A stretch of 44,565 bases of DNA from a virus. The stretch spans positions 1 to 44,565 of IMG/VR virus record IMGVR_UViG_3300042549_004369; one strand, given 5' to 3'. Positions 1 to 8,670 of the stretch are shown here, one piece after another (within the stretch, counting starts at the first letter, position 1; each line of letters begins with the position of its first letter). The notes below the pieces were generated by a model. That model was not told the origin of the DNA. It made no database searches and was given only the letters and a program-made list of their open reading frames with translations. The position numbers and the translations under genes were made by a program.

Positions 1-1
1 A

Positions 2-967
2 GGTGTTGACAATGTGATCTTGTTTGAATTTGTTAATCAAGATCAAAAGCCTGTGAACATCACAGGATCAGAATTACGATTCAAGTTGATCAATCTAGCA
101 GGTACTGCTCAGTTGATTGAAAAAGACATGGTCATTATTAATGCACAGTACGGCCGTGCCAAAGTCACGTTAACCTCTGCTGAAACTTCTGAATTTCCAC
201 CAGATCCAAGCAGCTATAGTATTGAACGTGCCAGTGGCAATCTAGTAGAAGCTGTGTTTGTGGATGCGCAAGCCCAGGCTCGTGGTGATGTGGACATTGT
301 AGACAGCGTAAAGCCTGCTTTTGTGCCTAGCCAATTGGTGACTATACCTAACATCTACGGGCCAGAAGCATTCCTAGATCCTGTATTCAGTGCCAACTAC
401 CCAGACTGGGCATTAAATCCACCAGGCGCATATGGAAATGTTTACAATGATCCACAACGATTCAGTAGCCATGTAAACAGTAATGGTTCTAGCTTGACTA
501 CGTTTCAGATGGAGATGGATCATTTCACTGGCAATGTCAAGGCACAAGGTGCTCAAACATATGAATCAGTCTGGGTTGATGTTACTGAACAACAAAGTTA
601 CTACAACAAAACTGGTACAGACTATATCAATGTATTAGGATATCATCCTTTGTTAAGACTTGTGGCAGATCAATGGCCGGGCACAGAACAGGTACAATTA
701 GCCACAGCCACAGCGTATGGTGCAAATGGTGTAATTACATCTATCACAGTGACGCAGTCTGGATATGGATATCTAGCACCACCGCGTGTGAATATTATTG
801 GCCTGGGTGCAGGTGCTGTAGCCGAAGCAGAAATTGAAGGTAACTCAGTAAGTGCCATAAATGTTATTAATGGTGGGCAAGGGTATGTATCCAATCCACA
901 ACAAAGCAATCAGATTGCTGCGGTCAGTCTCAATCGTGGAGCCATTACAAGCATACTAGTTAGATGA
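2..967 (+). CDS. Phage virion structural protein, C-terminal part (5' end outside window)
   Basis: The frame is open from base 2 with no stop upstream, so the gene probably begins before the window; the GTG at 14 lacks a convincing Shine-Dalgarno. The first ~100 residues read like the beta-rich N-terminal domain of phage baseplate/tail-fibre proteins (VNITGSELRFKL, then a predicted beta sandwich). The last ~90 residues hold two copies of a Gly-rich unit (SGYGYLAPPRVNI, GGQGYV), a module common in T4-like structural proteins. It overlaps the next gene by 4 bases (ATGA). Function beyond 'virion component, probably tail or baseplate' is inference. Confidence 0.6.
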   Translation, partial: GVDNVILFEFVNQDQKPVNITGSELRFKLINLAGTAQLIEKDMVIINAQYGRAKVTLTSAETSEFPPDPSSYSIERASGNLVEAVFVDAQAQARGDVDIVDSVKPAFVPSQLVTIPNIYGPEAFLDPVFSANYPDWALNPPGAYGNVYNDPQRFSSHVNSNGSSLTTFQMEMDHFTGNVKAQGAQTYESVWVDVTEQQSYYNKTGTDYINVLGYHPLLRLVADQWPGTEQVQLATATAYGANGVITSITVTQSGYGYLAPPRVNIIGLGAGAVAEAEIEGNSVSAINVINGGQGYVSNPQQSNQIAAVSLNRGAITSILVR

Positions 968-1698
968 AATATAAAAAAATTGTAGGATTTGGTGATTCGT
1001 GGATGTATGGTGACGAGTTGTTGGATCCAGAGTTGGTGCTAACCCACTCAGATGCACACTCATGTTGGATACAAAATAATACATATCGAACTAATCATAA
1101 TTTTTTAGGCTTGCTTGGTAAACATTACAATGTGCCTGTTGAAAATTTTGGCATCCCGGGTGGCTCAATGCAAAGTTCAATATGGACATTTCAATGGTGG
1201 TTGGACCATGAACCCAACCCTGAAGAATGTTTGGTATTGGTAGGACATACAGATTCAGACAGACTTAGTTTTTATAATCCCAATCATCGCAGTTACGATA
1301 ATGATCCGCCTTGGAACAAGTTTATACATTCCACATGGGTAGAATTTGGAAGCAGTGTAGTACCTGAAGAATTCCGCACAATGATTAAACAACAATTGGT
1401 ACTGACCAACTGTGCAGCACTGTCAAGATTGAATTATCAACAGACTGTGATGTTTTTTGACGGAGTCTCTGCTAGACATAACATACCCATTATGCAATTT
1501 CACGTCATGCCTGCCGAGTGCGAAATGAAAAATACTCCTACTATAATTTGGCCCGGCTTTGCAACTACACTTTGGTTCCGAGACCATCCAGGAAATCGAA
1601 ATCGTGAACTGATCAAAGCAGGCGGTCATCCCAACGAGATTGGGCATGTAATGATTACTGAAAAGTTGATTTCTACCATAGACTCTGCTACAATGTAA
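964..1698 (+). CDS. SGNH/GDSL-like hydrolase
   Basis: 244 aa. The N-terminus carries the block I motif GFGDSWMYG with the candidate nucleophile Ser, a following GIPGGSMQSS resembling block II, LVGHTDSDR in the place of block III, and a C-terminal GGHPNEIGH resembling the block V catalytic Asp/His region. SGNH proteins are esterases, lipases or carbohydrate deacetylases; in T4-like phages they occur beside structural genes and may trim acyl groups from surface glycans or modify virion proteins. The start overlaps the preceding gene by ATGA, indicating translational coupling. The substrate cannot be told from sequence, and the block V Asp is not in its usual DxxH spacing, so catalysis is likely rather than certain. 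Confidence 0.6.
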   Translation: MKYKKIVGFGDSWMYGDELLDPELVLTHSDAHSCWIQNNTYRTNHNFLGLLGKHYNVPVENFGIPGGSMQSSIWTFQWWLDHEPNPEECLVLVGHTDSDRLSFYNPNHRSYDNDPPWNKFIHSTWVEFGSSVVPEEFRTMIKQQLVLTNCAALSRLNYQQTVMFFDGVSARHNIPIMQFHVMPAECEMKNTPTIIWPGFATTLWFRDHPGNRNRELIKAGGHPNEIGHVMITEKLISTIDSATM

Positions 1699-1700
1699 GG

Positions 1701-2678
1701 ATGCTAGACATCCTTGGATATTTGCCGGCGAAACGAAAATCTACTCCGTCGGGCTGGGTAAGTTTCAACGCAGTATGTTGTCAACATAACAGCAGTACCA
1801 AAGACACACGCAGCCGCGCTGGCCTTAAATCTTCAGAACAAGGTTGGACATATCATTGCTTCAACTGCAACTACACCGCTAGCTTTATCCTTGGCCGTAC
1901 ATTAAGTTATAAGGCCCGCAGGCTCTTGGGTTGGATGGGTGTGCCCGACGCTGAAATTGATATGCTGAACTTAGAAAGTCTAAGACATCGGGGCATATAC
2001 GGCATCATCGACGATAGACAACGTACATTTGATGTACTAGCAGGCATAGAGTTTACTGAACAAGAACTACCTCCACTTACTGAGTTGTTGACCGACAATA
2101 ACGAACTTAGAAAGTATCTACGTAATCGACAAGTACCCGAAGATTACCCTGCGTTGATCTTTAAGAATCATAGCAACCATCGACCGGCAGTGATCATACC
2201 ATTTACACATCACAGTCGTGTGGTAGGGCACACTGAGAGGTACTTGGATAACAAAAAACCCAAATATATTAGCAATAGCCAACCAGGTTATGTGTTTGGT
2301 ACAGATTTGCAGCATAATGATTGGACCAATGTAATTGTGACAGAAGGCGTATTTGATGCCCTGTGCATTGGTGGCCTAGCTGTGATGCACAGTACAATAT
2401 CTGATCAGCAGGCTAGATTGATTCGCAGTTTAGGTAAAGAGATTACTGTGGTACCAGACCAGGACCTAGCAGGTATGGAACTTGTGGACCGTGCTGTGGA
2501 ACTAGGATGGGCAGTAAGTATGCCACCTTGGCCTGCGGACATCAAGGATGTGAATGACAGTGTGGTTCGTTACGGTCGGCTTGCAACTCTACTAACTATA
2601 TTTGAAAATCGTGAAACCAGCCGAATCAAAATAGAAATGAAAAAAAGAAATCTTTTAAAGAAACTCAATGATGAATAA
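1701..2678 (+). CDS. 61: DNA primase, T4 gp61-like
   Basis: 325 aa, close to T4 gp61 (342 aa). The N-terminal zinc-binding region has C26/C27 and H29 followed by C53 and C56 (YHCFNCNY). A TOPRIM-like core follows: VIVTEGVFDAL supplies the conserved Glu and VVPDQDLAGM the DxD-like acidic pair used for metal binding. In T4-like phages this enzyme makes the short RNA primers for lagging-strand synthesis and works with the gp41 helicase, encoded one gene downstream. The ATG follows the upstream stop codon by two bases. The last 11 bases overlap the next gene. Confidence 0.85.
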   Translation: MLDILGYLPAKRKSTPSGWVSFNAVCCQHNSSTKDTRSRAGLKSSEQGWTYHCFNCNYTASFILGRTLSYKARRLLGWMGVPDAEIDMLNLESLRHRGIYGIIDDRQRTFDVLAGIEFTEQELPPLTELLTDNNELRKYLRNRQVPEDYPALIFKNHSNHRPAVIIPFTHHSRVVGHTERYLDNKKPKYISNSQPGYVFGTDLQHNDWTNVIVTEGVFDALCIGGLAVMHSTISDQQARLIRSLGKEITVVPDQDLAGMELVDRAVELGWAVSMPPWPADIKDVNDSVVRYGRLATLLTIFENRETSRIKIEMKKRNLLKKLNDE

Positions 2679-3741
2679 ATTTACCAATCTAGACCAATTT
2701 AGAAAAACTGGCGATGTGTTTACAATGTCCTATATCTATTCAGGCATCGCAGCATATTTTTCGCAACAAAACAAATTCAACCAACTGGAATTTACATCTA
2801 GCGCAAATACTATTTTCTGTAGAGATTGGGATACCAATTTTGTTGATAGCGATCCCACTGAACAAAAATATTTTGGACTTGTGAATGAAGCACACATTGA
2901 TTATTGGTTTCCGGTTGAAGAATGGAAGAATGTCATATTGATAACTGGTCACGAACATGTTCGTTATTATCCAAATAATATCAAAAGTATAGGATTTAAT
3001 CGATGGGACATAGTGATTCAACAGAACTTCTCTAATCCAGTGGTACGCAATGAAGTCAATCGTCAAGAACTATCAATAGCCGAATATGATGTGTTGTGCT
3101 TGGTCGGTCGACCAAGAGATCATAGACTTGAATTTTTATTGAATTTGCAATGCAACAGTAGCGGACTCAAGATTGTGACTGACAGTAATCAACAGATCTT
3201 GGATACAGAATATCGCACCACAGCATTGGGATTTGAATCTTTTTTTAACAAATGTGATATTGACAAATTTAATTCTTACCAGGGATTTTCCAGTTTCTAC
3301 CAGGCCGAGGATAAAATTTATCTAGACCACCAACCGCACAAGGACATGTATGGGTCTTGTAGAGTCAATGTGGTACTAGAAACCACTGTGTATGATGTGA
3401 AAAAACCTTTTCTGAGCGAAAAGACTTGGAAAGCATTAGCGCATCGTAGACCATTTGTGATACTTGGAGATACCAACAGTATATCTACATTGAAAGAAAA
3501 GGGATTTAAAACTTTTGGTAATTTCTGCGACGAATCATACGACTCTGAACCAGATTTAAGCAAGAGAATCAAAATGGTAGCAGTGGCCATGCATCAATTG
3601 GTGTCTGCTTGTAAAACCCATGCCAACGAAATAGATAAAATTTGTAAGCACAATCAGGAATTGTTCTTTGATGCCAATCGAACTAATTCAGATCTTGCAG
3701 CATTTGGTAAGCTGTGTCTGGATGAATTGTATAATATATAA
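2668..3741 (+). CDS. Glycosyltransferase-like protein (paralogue A of three)
   Basis: 357 aa inserted between primase and helicase. I do not recognise a named family with certainty. The middle has LVGRPRDHRLEFLLNL and the C-terminal third VVLETT, FLSEKTWKAL, RRPFVILG, LKEKGFKTFG and DESYD. The order E-[ST], [ST]-E-K, P-F-V and a following Gly-Phe resembles the nucleotide-sugar half of GT-B glycosyltransferases such as GT10 fucosyltransferases. The same string recurs in the genes at 28350 and 38331 (minus). A role in glycosylating phage DNA, virion or host surface is inference. Start MM: either ATG at 2668 or 2671 could serve, as no strong Shine-Dalgarno decides. Confidence 0.5.
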   Translation: MMNKFTNLDQFRKTGDVFTMSYIYSGIAAYFSQQNKFNQLEFTSSANTIFCRDWDTNFVDSDPTEQKYFGLVNEAHIDYWFPVEEWKNVILITGHEHVRYYPNNIKSIGFNRWDIVIQQNFSNPVVRNEVNRQELSIAEYDVLCLVGRPRDHRLEFLLNLQCNSSGLKIVTDSNQQILDTEYRTTALGFESFFNKCDIDKFNSYQGFSSFYQAEDKIYLDHQPHKDMYGSCRVNVVLETTVYDVKKPFLSEKTWKALAHRRPFVILGDTNSISTLKEKGFKTFGNFCDESYDSEPDLSKRIKMVAVAMHQLVSACKTHANEIDKICKHNQELFFDANRTNSDLAAFGKLCLDELYNI

Positions 3742-3750
3742 GGAAAAATC

Positions 3751-5187
3751 TTGTTAAAAGACTACGGAATTGAAGTACAAAAGTTATTTCTGGAAATGAT
3801 GCTAGAGGACGCACAAGGCTATGTGCGTGTGCAGAACATTTATAATCCAGAGAACTTTGATAGAAGTTTGAGGCCAGCTGCTGAGTTTCTTAAAGAGCAT
3901 GGAGACAAATACAAAACACTTCCTGATCGAGCACAGATATCAGCCACAACAGGAGTGAAACTTCAACCAGTTCCTGAGCTGAATGAAGGACACTTTGAAT
4001 GGTTCATGAATGAGTTTGAAGCATTTACTAGACGTCAAGAGTTGGAACGTGCAATTCTCAAAGCAGCAGACTTGTTGGAGAAGGGCGACTATGATCCAGT
4101 AGAGAAGCTGATCAAGGATGCTGTGCAAATATCATTGACCAAGGATATGGGCACTGATTACTTTGCTGATCCCAAAGGACGCATCGAAAAGTATTTCAAC
4201 TCTGGCGGGCAAGTTAGCACAGGATGGCCGCAGATGGATAGGCTGCTGTATGGCGGGTTCAGTCGCGGAGAACTCAATATCTTTGCAGGTGGATCAGGAT
4301 CAGGTAAAAGTCTTGTGATGATGAACATAGCATTGAACTGGGTACAGTCAGGATTGAGCGGAGTATATATTACATTGGAGTTGAGTGAAGAACTTACATC
4401 TCTAAGAACTGATGCCATGCTCACAAACATGAGCACTAAAGATATTCGCAAGGACATTGATACTACAGAACTCAAAGTCAAAATGGTAGGTAAGAAATCT
4501 GGTAACTATCAAGTGAAAGGGTTGCCGGCTCAGAGCAACATCAATGACATTCGTGCTTACTTGAAAGAATATCAAATTCAAACTGGCAAGCGTGTGGACT
4601 TTGTAATGATCGACTATTTGGACTTGTTAATGCCAGTGAGTGCAAAGGTAAGTCCTAATGACTTGTTTGTAAAAGACAAGTATGTGAGTGAAGAACTGCG
4701 TAACTTGGCCAAGGAGTTACAGATACTAATGGTCACTGCATCACAGTTGAATCGATCAGCAGTGGAAGAAGTAGAATTTGATCACAGTCATATTTCAGGT
4801 GGTATCTCAAAGATCAACACAGCAGACAATGTGTTTGGTATCTTTACCAGCAGACAAATGAAAGAACGTGGCAAGTATCAAATTCAATGTATGAAGTCAC
4901 GTAGTTCAACCGGTGTAGGACAAAAGATTGACTTAGAATACGATATTGATACCATGCGTATTACTGACGCAGGAGGAGAAGATGGTGAAAACTCATTCCG
5001 GAAACCTAGCCTAATGGATTCAATCAAGGCAAAAACATCAGTCACTCCAACTGAGTCGACTGCTTCTGCCAGTGGGTGGGAACGGGCAAAACCCAAAGAC
5101 GGGCACGATCCTCTTGCTCCAAAAGTTTCCGCAGATGTACAAAGTACCAAACTCAAGCAATTGTTGGGTAAGATCAAAACAAACTAA
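3751..5187 (+). CDS. 41: Replicative DNA helicase, DnaB/T4 gp41-like
   Basis: 478 aa, the expected size for gp41. Residues 1-130 are the helical N-terminal domain. The RecA-like ATPase core has Walker A GGSGSGKS (about 180-187), Walker B FVMIDYLD (D288) and a downstream SQLNR with the Gln typical of DnaB motif 3. It unwinds the fork 5' to 3' as a hexamer and recruits the primase encoded just upstream. The start is TTG at 3751, chosen because AAGGA lies seven bases before it and the frame runs into conserved N-terminal sequence; the next ATG would cut about 15 residues. A low-complexity Ser/Thr/Ala linker precedes the C-terminal ~25 residues. Confidence 0.9.
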   Translation: MLKDYGIEVQKLFLEMMLEDAQGYVRVQNIYNPENFDRSLRPAAEFLKEHGDKYKTLPDRAQISATTGVKLQPVPELNEGHFEWFMNEFEAFTRRQELERAILKAADLLEKGDYDPVEKLIKDAVQISLTKDMGTDYFADPKGRIEKYFNSGGQVSTGWPQMDRLLYGGFSRGELNIFAGGSGSGKSLVMMNIALNWVQSGLSGVYITLELSEELTSLRTDAMLTNMSTKDIRKDIDTTELKVKMVGKKSGNYQVKGLPAQSNINDIRAYLKEYQIQTGKRVDFVMIDYLDLLMPVSAKVSPNDLFVKDKYVSEELRNLAKELQILMVTASQLNRSAVEEVEFDHSHISGGISKINTADNVFGIFTSRQMKERGKYQIQCMKSRSSTGVGQKIDLEYDIDTMRITDAGGEDGENSFRKPSLMDSIKAKTSVTPTESTASASGWERAKPKDGHDPLAPKVSADVQSTKLKQLLGKIKTN

Positions 5188-5192
5188 AAACC

Positions 5193-5200
5193 AATAAATA
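5193..5200 (+). promoter_or_regulatory. T4-late-type promoter octamer AATAAATA
   Basis: Matches the T4 late consensus TATAAATA at 7 of 8 positions, lies in the 33-base gap after the helicase stop and 20 bases before the ATG at 5221. A perfect palindrome AAGGGCCCTT (5205-5214) lies between; its AAGGG is the only Shine-Dalgarno candidate and would be paired if the palindrome folds or dimerises. Confidence 0.55.
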
Positions 5201-5220
5201 AGTCAAGGGCCCTTAACCAC

Positions 5221-5466
5221 ATGCAGAAACGAACTCGTAGCTTATTAGAAGAATTAGATTCTATGTATATTGAGCGTGAGCGCGACCTAGTGATAGAGAG
5301 CCGAGCTGCAAATATTATTGCTGGTGCTATTAATCTACTGGAACAGATTGATGCCTCCTATACCCAAGAACAAGCAGAAAATTTAACACGCAAATTACTC
5401 AATGCTATCCGTACTCGTGACGCAGGAAAATTTGCCAGAACAGTGAGGCGCAGTGATGCAAATTAA
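5221..5466 (+). CDS. Small charged alpha-helical protein, unknown
   Basis: 81 aa, almost entirely predicted helix with alternating charge (RERDLVIESRA, EQAENLTRKLL). No known motif. It follows a late-type promoter octamer and a palindrome, and its last 11 bases overlap the next gene, so the two are probably co-translated. Proteins of this size and place occur between helicase and structural genes in T4-like marine phages. I cannot assign a function; its late-type promoter suggests virion assembly or late metabolism rather than early takeover. Confidence 0.6.
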   Translation: MQKRTRSLLEELDSMYIERERDLVIESRAANIIAGAINLLEQIDASYTQEQAENLTRKLLNAIRTRDAGKFARTVRRSDAN

Positions 5467-7432
5467 ACAGCTACTTGAAGGTGGCAACGTATTCAAAACC
5501 AAATCGGGTGAACCATTAACCCAACGTATCAATCTGCAAGATGTGCCAGCCACAATTGACTGGATTGAACAAGTAACTGGCATAGACTTTACCACAGAAA
5601 AAGGCTCAGACGGAATCCCGTTACGCTGGTTGGGCAGCACTGGTAAAAAGCCCACGTCGGGCGACTTGGATTTAGCTGTGGATCTCAATGAAATCAGCAA
5701 AGAACAATTGGCTGCTATACTCACACAGTTTGTGCAAAGTCAAGGACTTGATCCTAGAGAATGGGTCAAAAAAAGCGGTGAAGTACATTTACGCACACCT
5801 ATTGGCGGAGATGCTAACAAAGGCTTTGTACAAACAGATTTTATGTTCTTTCCTAACTTGGATTGGGGACAGTTCTTTTATGCAGGTGGTACAGATTCAG
5901 CATACAAAGGTATGAATCGTAATGTACTCATGAGCAGCATAGCCAAACAACAGGGGCTCAAAGTAGGTGCCAATGGTATGTTTTCGCGTACATCGAATCA
6001 ACTGGTTGATGGCGGTATGGATCCTGACTATGTGGCCAGTGTGCTGCTAGGCCAAGGGGCCGACCGTGAGAATCTAAAGAACGTGGAATCTATCTATGCT
6101 GCATTAGCACAAGATCCTGCACGAGATACCAAGCTAGCCGACTTCCGTGAATATCTCTCACGTGAAGGACTACAAGAGCCTGCTACCACAGTCAAAGAAA
6201 ATGATGTGAATTTCCTAGCACGCCTGCGTGATCGAATTGTAAATCAAGGTATGATGCCATTGATTGAAACCAAGAAAGCATATGAACTATACGAACAAGA
6301 ACCTGCTGCTATAGGTGGCAAAGCCAAAGGCATTGAGCACCTGGAAGATTACATATTCCGTAGCGGAACAGCTGGAGTTGATCGAGCATTGGCCATTGCA
6401 GATTCATTCTACACCAATCCCAAAACTGGATCAGTAAAATGGGACGGCAAACCTGCTGTGGTGTTTGGTCGCAAACCAGAAACTGGTGAATTTGTGCTCA
6501 CCGATGATGCTGGATTCACTGCTGCTGGATACGATGGCTTGTTTACTAGCCCAGACGCTATTGCTGATGATATGGCTCGACGAGACGCTAATGCAGCGGC
6601 CAAAGGCAATGTGGCCACTAGAGTCAATACATTGTTGCCGGTGTATCAGACCATATGGCCTTATCTCGAAGCAGCTACCCCTACCAACTTCCGTGGGTTT
6701 GTCAAAGGGGATCTATTGTACATACAGACTCCTCCTACCGAAGCTGGCAACCTGGTATTTCAACCCAACACTGTGCAGTATCGTATTCCTGCCAACAGCA
6801 AGTTAGGACAGCAAATTGCCAACAGCGATGTGGGTGTAGCAGTGCATACCATGTATGAAGATGCAGGTGCGGCTAAACAACCTCTCAGTAGAGTTAAGTT
6901 TAATCCTGTACCTGGACTATTACTAATCGAACCAATCTATGCTAAACCAGTGCCAAAGAATGATGCCATAACAAAAGAGATTAAAAAGCTGTTACGTCAA
7001 AATCGAGCAGCATTAGACACATTGTTTAATCCAACAGAGCTGCGGGCCATGAAGATAACTGATTTGGCTAAACTTGCAATTGACTATATCAACAAACGTG
7101 TGGATCCTAATCATGCAGCATACACTGGAGATTTCGGCGATCTAGTACCAGGATTCTTGTCTTGGTTACAGCAGACCCAAACTCCGCAAAAAGTCAACAA
7201 CATTGCACAATACCTACGTAGCCCTACTTCAAATGAACAAGCATTAGCAGCAGCATTCTTGTTGTTTGAATTGTTGCATGATTTGAAACTGGATCTGTTG
7301 GGACAACTGGATGCGCAAGTACCAGGCAACGAAGGATGGGTGTTTGCTACCCCTGCAGGCTATGGTAAGGCTGTGAATAGATTTGATTTCACAGCTAGAA
7401 ACAAAGCAAGAAACAACCCGCCAACTGAGTAA
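5456..7432 (+). CDS. Two-domain protein: pol-beta-type nucleotidyltransferase plus ligase-like KWDG domain
   Basis: 658 aa. The ATG at 5456 is preferred over the GTG three bases earlier because GAGG (5445-5448) is seven bases upstream. Residues ~50-135 look like a pol-beta-superfamily nucleotidyltransferase: GST then SGDLDLAVD supplies D70 and D72, and VQTDFMFF supplies D128, the usual metal triad. Residues ~290-480 contain a second unit with HLEDYIF, then VKWDGKPAVVFGR (K328), resembling motif I (KxDG) of ATP ligases and nucleic-acid capping enzymes, and a GF.AAGYDG segment known in uncharacterised T4-like phage proteins. The C-terminus is helical. It could act on RNA ends, tRNA or DNA; the substrate is unknown. 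It overlaps the upstream gene by 11 bases. Confidence 0.6.
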   Translation: MQIKQLLEGGNVFKTKSGEPLTQRINLQDVPATIDWIEQVTGIDFTTEKGSDGIPLRWLGSTGKKPTSGDLDLAVDLNEISKEQLAAILTQFVQSQGLDPREWVKKSGEVHLRTPIGGDANKGFVQTDFMFFPNLDWGQFFYAGGTDSAYKGMNRNVLMSSIAKQQGLKVGANGMFSRTSNQLVDGGMDPDYVASVLLGQGADRENLKNVESIYAALAQDPARDTKLADFREYLSREGLQEPATTVKENDVNFLARLRDRIVNQGMMPLIETKKAYELYEQEPAAIGGKAKGIEHLEDYIFRSGTAGVDRALAIADSFYTNPKTGSVKWDGKPAVVFGRKPETGEFVLTDDAGFTAAGYDGLFTSPDAIADDMARRDANAAAKGNVATRVNTLLPVYQTIWPYLEAATPTNFRGFVKGDLLYIQTPPTEAGNLVFQPNTVQYRIPANSKLGQQIANSDVGVAVHTMYEDAGAAKQPLSRVKFNPVPGLLLIEPIYAKPVPKNDAITKEIKKLLRQNRAALDTLFNPTELRAMKITDLAKLAIDYINKRVDPNHAAYTGDFGDLVPGFLSWLQQTQTPQKVNNIAQYLRSPTSNEQALAAAFLLFELLHDLKLDLLGQLDAQVPGNEGWVFATPAGYGKAVNRFDFTARNKARNNPPTE

Positions 7433-7446
7433 TTTTTTGTCAGATT

Positions 7447-7454
7447 CATAAATA
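7447..7454 (+). promoter_or_regulatory. T4-late-type promoter octamer CATAAATA with downstream hairpin
   Basis: Lies in the 61-base gap before the gene at 7494. It is followed at once by a hairpin (AAGTG 7454-7458 with CACTT 7472-7476, extended inside by GG/CC) and then a clear AGGAG (7481-7485) nine bases before the ATG. An expected start near 7460 would fall inside the 5' arm, so late mRNA would lose this hairpin while read-through mRNA keeps it. Confidence 0.65.
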
Positions 7455-7493
7455 AGTGTAGGGCAAAAACCCACTTACTTAGGAGATTTTAAA

Positions 7494-7925
7494 ATGGCAG
7501 GATTTACAAAAACAAACGGAACTACCCAACCGGTATTCCACATGGACACTGCGAATGGTAACATTCAAGGTACAGCTAACATTGCAGCTACAGGCTCAGT
7601 TAACTTCCAAGGCCCTAAGCTGGACTTCTTCAGCTTGGTAGCTAACGGTGCGTTAACAACTTCCGCTAATGTCAATGGCTACATCAACAACCTGATGCAA
7701 GCTATTCAGACCAAAGCCACAGTGGCCATGTATCAGGTCAGCCCAGCAGCACCTACAGTGTTGAACTTGGCTGTGTATCCTACAGGCGCTTACACCAACG
7801 TTACATTGCTGGCTACTGCTAACACCAGTGCTACTGTAGCGTCTGGTGGTCAGAACCTGGAACTGAGCTCATGCGCAGGTAATGCTGTGTTTGTGACCAG
7901 CGCAACCAACTTTGCTCCAACCTAA
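7494..7925 (+). CDS. Small beta-rich virion-type protein, unknown
   Basis: 143 aa, rich in Ala, Thr, Asn, Gly and Val with no Cys until the C-terminus and few charged residues: a composition typical of abundant capsid-decoration or tail proteins. It stands as its own transcription unit, with a late-type promoter and strong AGGAG in front and a strong intrinsic terminator behind, which fits a highly expressed late structural gene. The start is firm (Shine-Dalgarno nine bases upstream). Which virion part it forms cannot be seen from sequence; a head decoration or tail-tube-associated protein are possibilities. Confidence 0.65.
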   Translation: MAGFTKTNGTTQPVFHMDTANGNIQGTANIAATGSVNFQGPKLDFFSLVANGALTTSANVNGYINNLMQAIQTKATVAMYQVSPAAPTVLNLAVYPTGAYTNVTLLATANTSATVASGGQNLELSSCAGNAVFVTSATNFAPT

Positions 7926-7946
7926 TTCTAGGCTGTAGTACAGAAC

Positions 7947-7980
7947 AAAAGCCTTGGATTAATTTCCAAGGCTTTTTTTT
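7947..7980 (+). terminator. Rho-independent terminator
   Basis: Stem GCCTTGG (7951-7957) pairs perfectly with CCAAGGC (7966-7972), eight-base loop, followed by a run of eight T. The four A before the stem can extend pairing with the T run. It closes the transcription unit of the gene at 7494. Confidence 0.9.
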
Positions 7981-7983
7981 GGC

Positions 7984-7991
7984 CGTAAATA
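7984..7991 (+). promoter_or_regulatory. T4-late-type promoter octamer CGTAAATA, four bases from the start codon
   Basis: Sits directly behind the terminator, so the next gene needs a new promoter. Only CCAT separates it from the ATG at 7996. If transcription starts six bases after the octamer, as in T4, the mRNA would begin at the start codon. Confidence 0.6.
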
Positions 7992-7995
7992 CCAT

Positions 7996-8406
7996 ATGAC
8001 AATGAGTATACAAATAACCACAGACTTTGATTGCAGACCCACTGGAGTTACTGGACATCTACGAGAAAACTTGCTGCCGTTTACGGATCAGCTAGGGCAG
8101 CAAGTGACAGATATCTCTAGTTGGGTACGCAGTCGCAACCAACAACGCAACTGGGAAACCATCATGCAGTTAATCGGCCTCTACACACAACCGGTAAGAG
8201 TTTCTCGTGTACGGGCCAAAGACCAACGTTGGCAATTTGAATTTGACACAGAGTTTGATGATGTATTTGCAGTTGACAATGATCCTGTAGGAAGACTACT
8301 GCAAGCATGCGATGGCGTACCTATTATCAACTATGTTGAACAGCAGTTAACTACACTATTGCGTCCAGATGTTAACATTTGGTTTGAACCATTAAACCAT
8401 AAATAA
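7996..8406 (+). CDS. Conserved-type phage protein, unknown
   Basis: 136 aa, soluble, with many Trp/Arg/Gln residues (SSWVRSRNQQRNWETIM) and an acidic FDTEFDDVFAVDND segment. No motif recognised. There is no Shine-Dalgarno before ATG 7996 or the in-frame ATG at 8002; the promoter octamer ends four bases upstream, so a leaderless mRNA is likely. Position at the head of a run of late genes (8.0-10.4 kb) with virion-type products suggests a structural or assembly role. Function unknown. Confidence 0.6.
   Translation: MTMSIQITTDFDCRPTGVTGHLRENLLPFTDQLGQQVTDISSWVRSRNQQRNWETIMQLIGLYTQPVRVSRVRAKDQRWQFEFDTEFDDVFAVDNDPVGRLLQACDGVPIINYVEQQLTTLLRPDVNIWFEPLNHK
8398..8405 (+). promoter_or_regulatory. T4-late-type promoter octamer CATAAATA overlapping a stop codon
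   Basis: The octamer contains most of the upstream stop codon (TAA, 8404-8406) and is followed by four bases (ACTC) and the ATG at 8410. CCAT (8397-8400) and ATGG (8410-8413) can pair around it, a weak 4-bp stem holding the start codon. Confidence 0.55.
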
Positions 8407-8409
8407 CTC

Positions 8410-8670
8410 ATGGACACTACAGATATTGAAAAGAAAAGTTTAGAGGCCCACGTTGAGCTTTGTGCCGAACGTTATCGTATGTTGGAACTCAAGATTGAAA
8501 CTGTTGAGTCCGGCATTGACTCAGTAAAAACCATGGTGGAGTCAGTGCATGATATGGTGCATACCATGTCAGCCAAACGCAATGATCAATTGATTGGCTG
8601 GGGTATTGGCGTTATTGGGTTTCTTGTGGCCACTGTGGGGTGGATGCTAAAACACTACGTATTACAATGA
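8410..8670 (+). CDS. Small membrane protein with coiled coil and C-terminal membrane segment
   Basis: 86 aa. Residues ~5-55 form a heptad-rich coiled coil (ALMLELKIETVESGIDSV-like spacing), and residues ~63-83 a single hydrophobic helix (IGWGIGVIGFLVATVGWML) close to the C-terminus. This layout matches the short coiled-coil plus tail-anchor proteins widespread in T4-like marine phages and recalls XhlA-type cell-surface proteins linked to lysis. No Shine-Dalgarno; a late-type octamer sits four bases before the ATG. The stop overlaps the next start (ATGA). A lysis-accessory role is inference. Confidence 0.6.
   Translation: MDTTDIEKKSLEAHVELCAERYRMLELKIETVESGIDSVKTMVESVHDMVHTMSAKRNDQLIGWGIGVIGFLVATVGWMLKHYVLQ

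Noticed and set aside
8640-8666. GTG start of the gene ending at 9158
   Set aside because: ATG 8667 forms a standard ATGA overlap with the upstream stop; GTG 8640 has no ribosome site.
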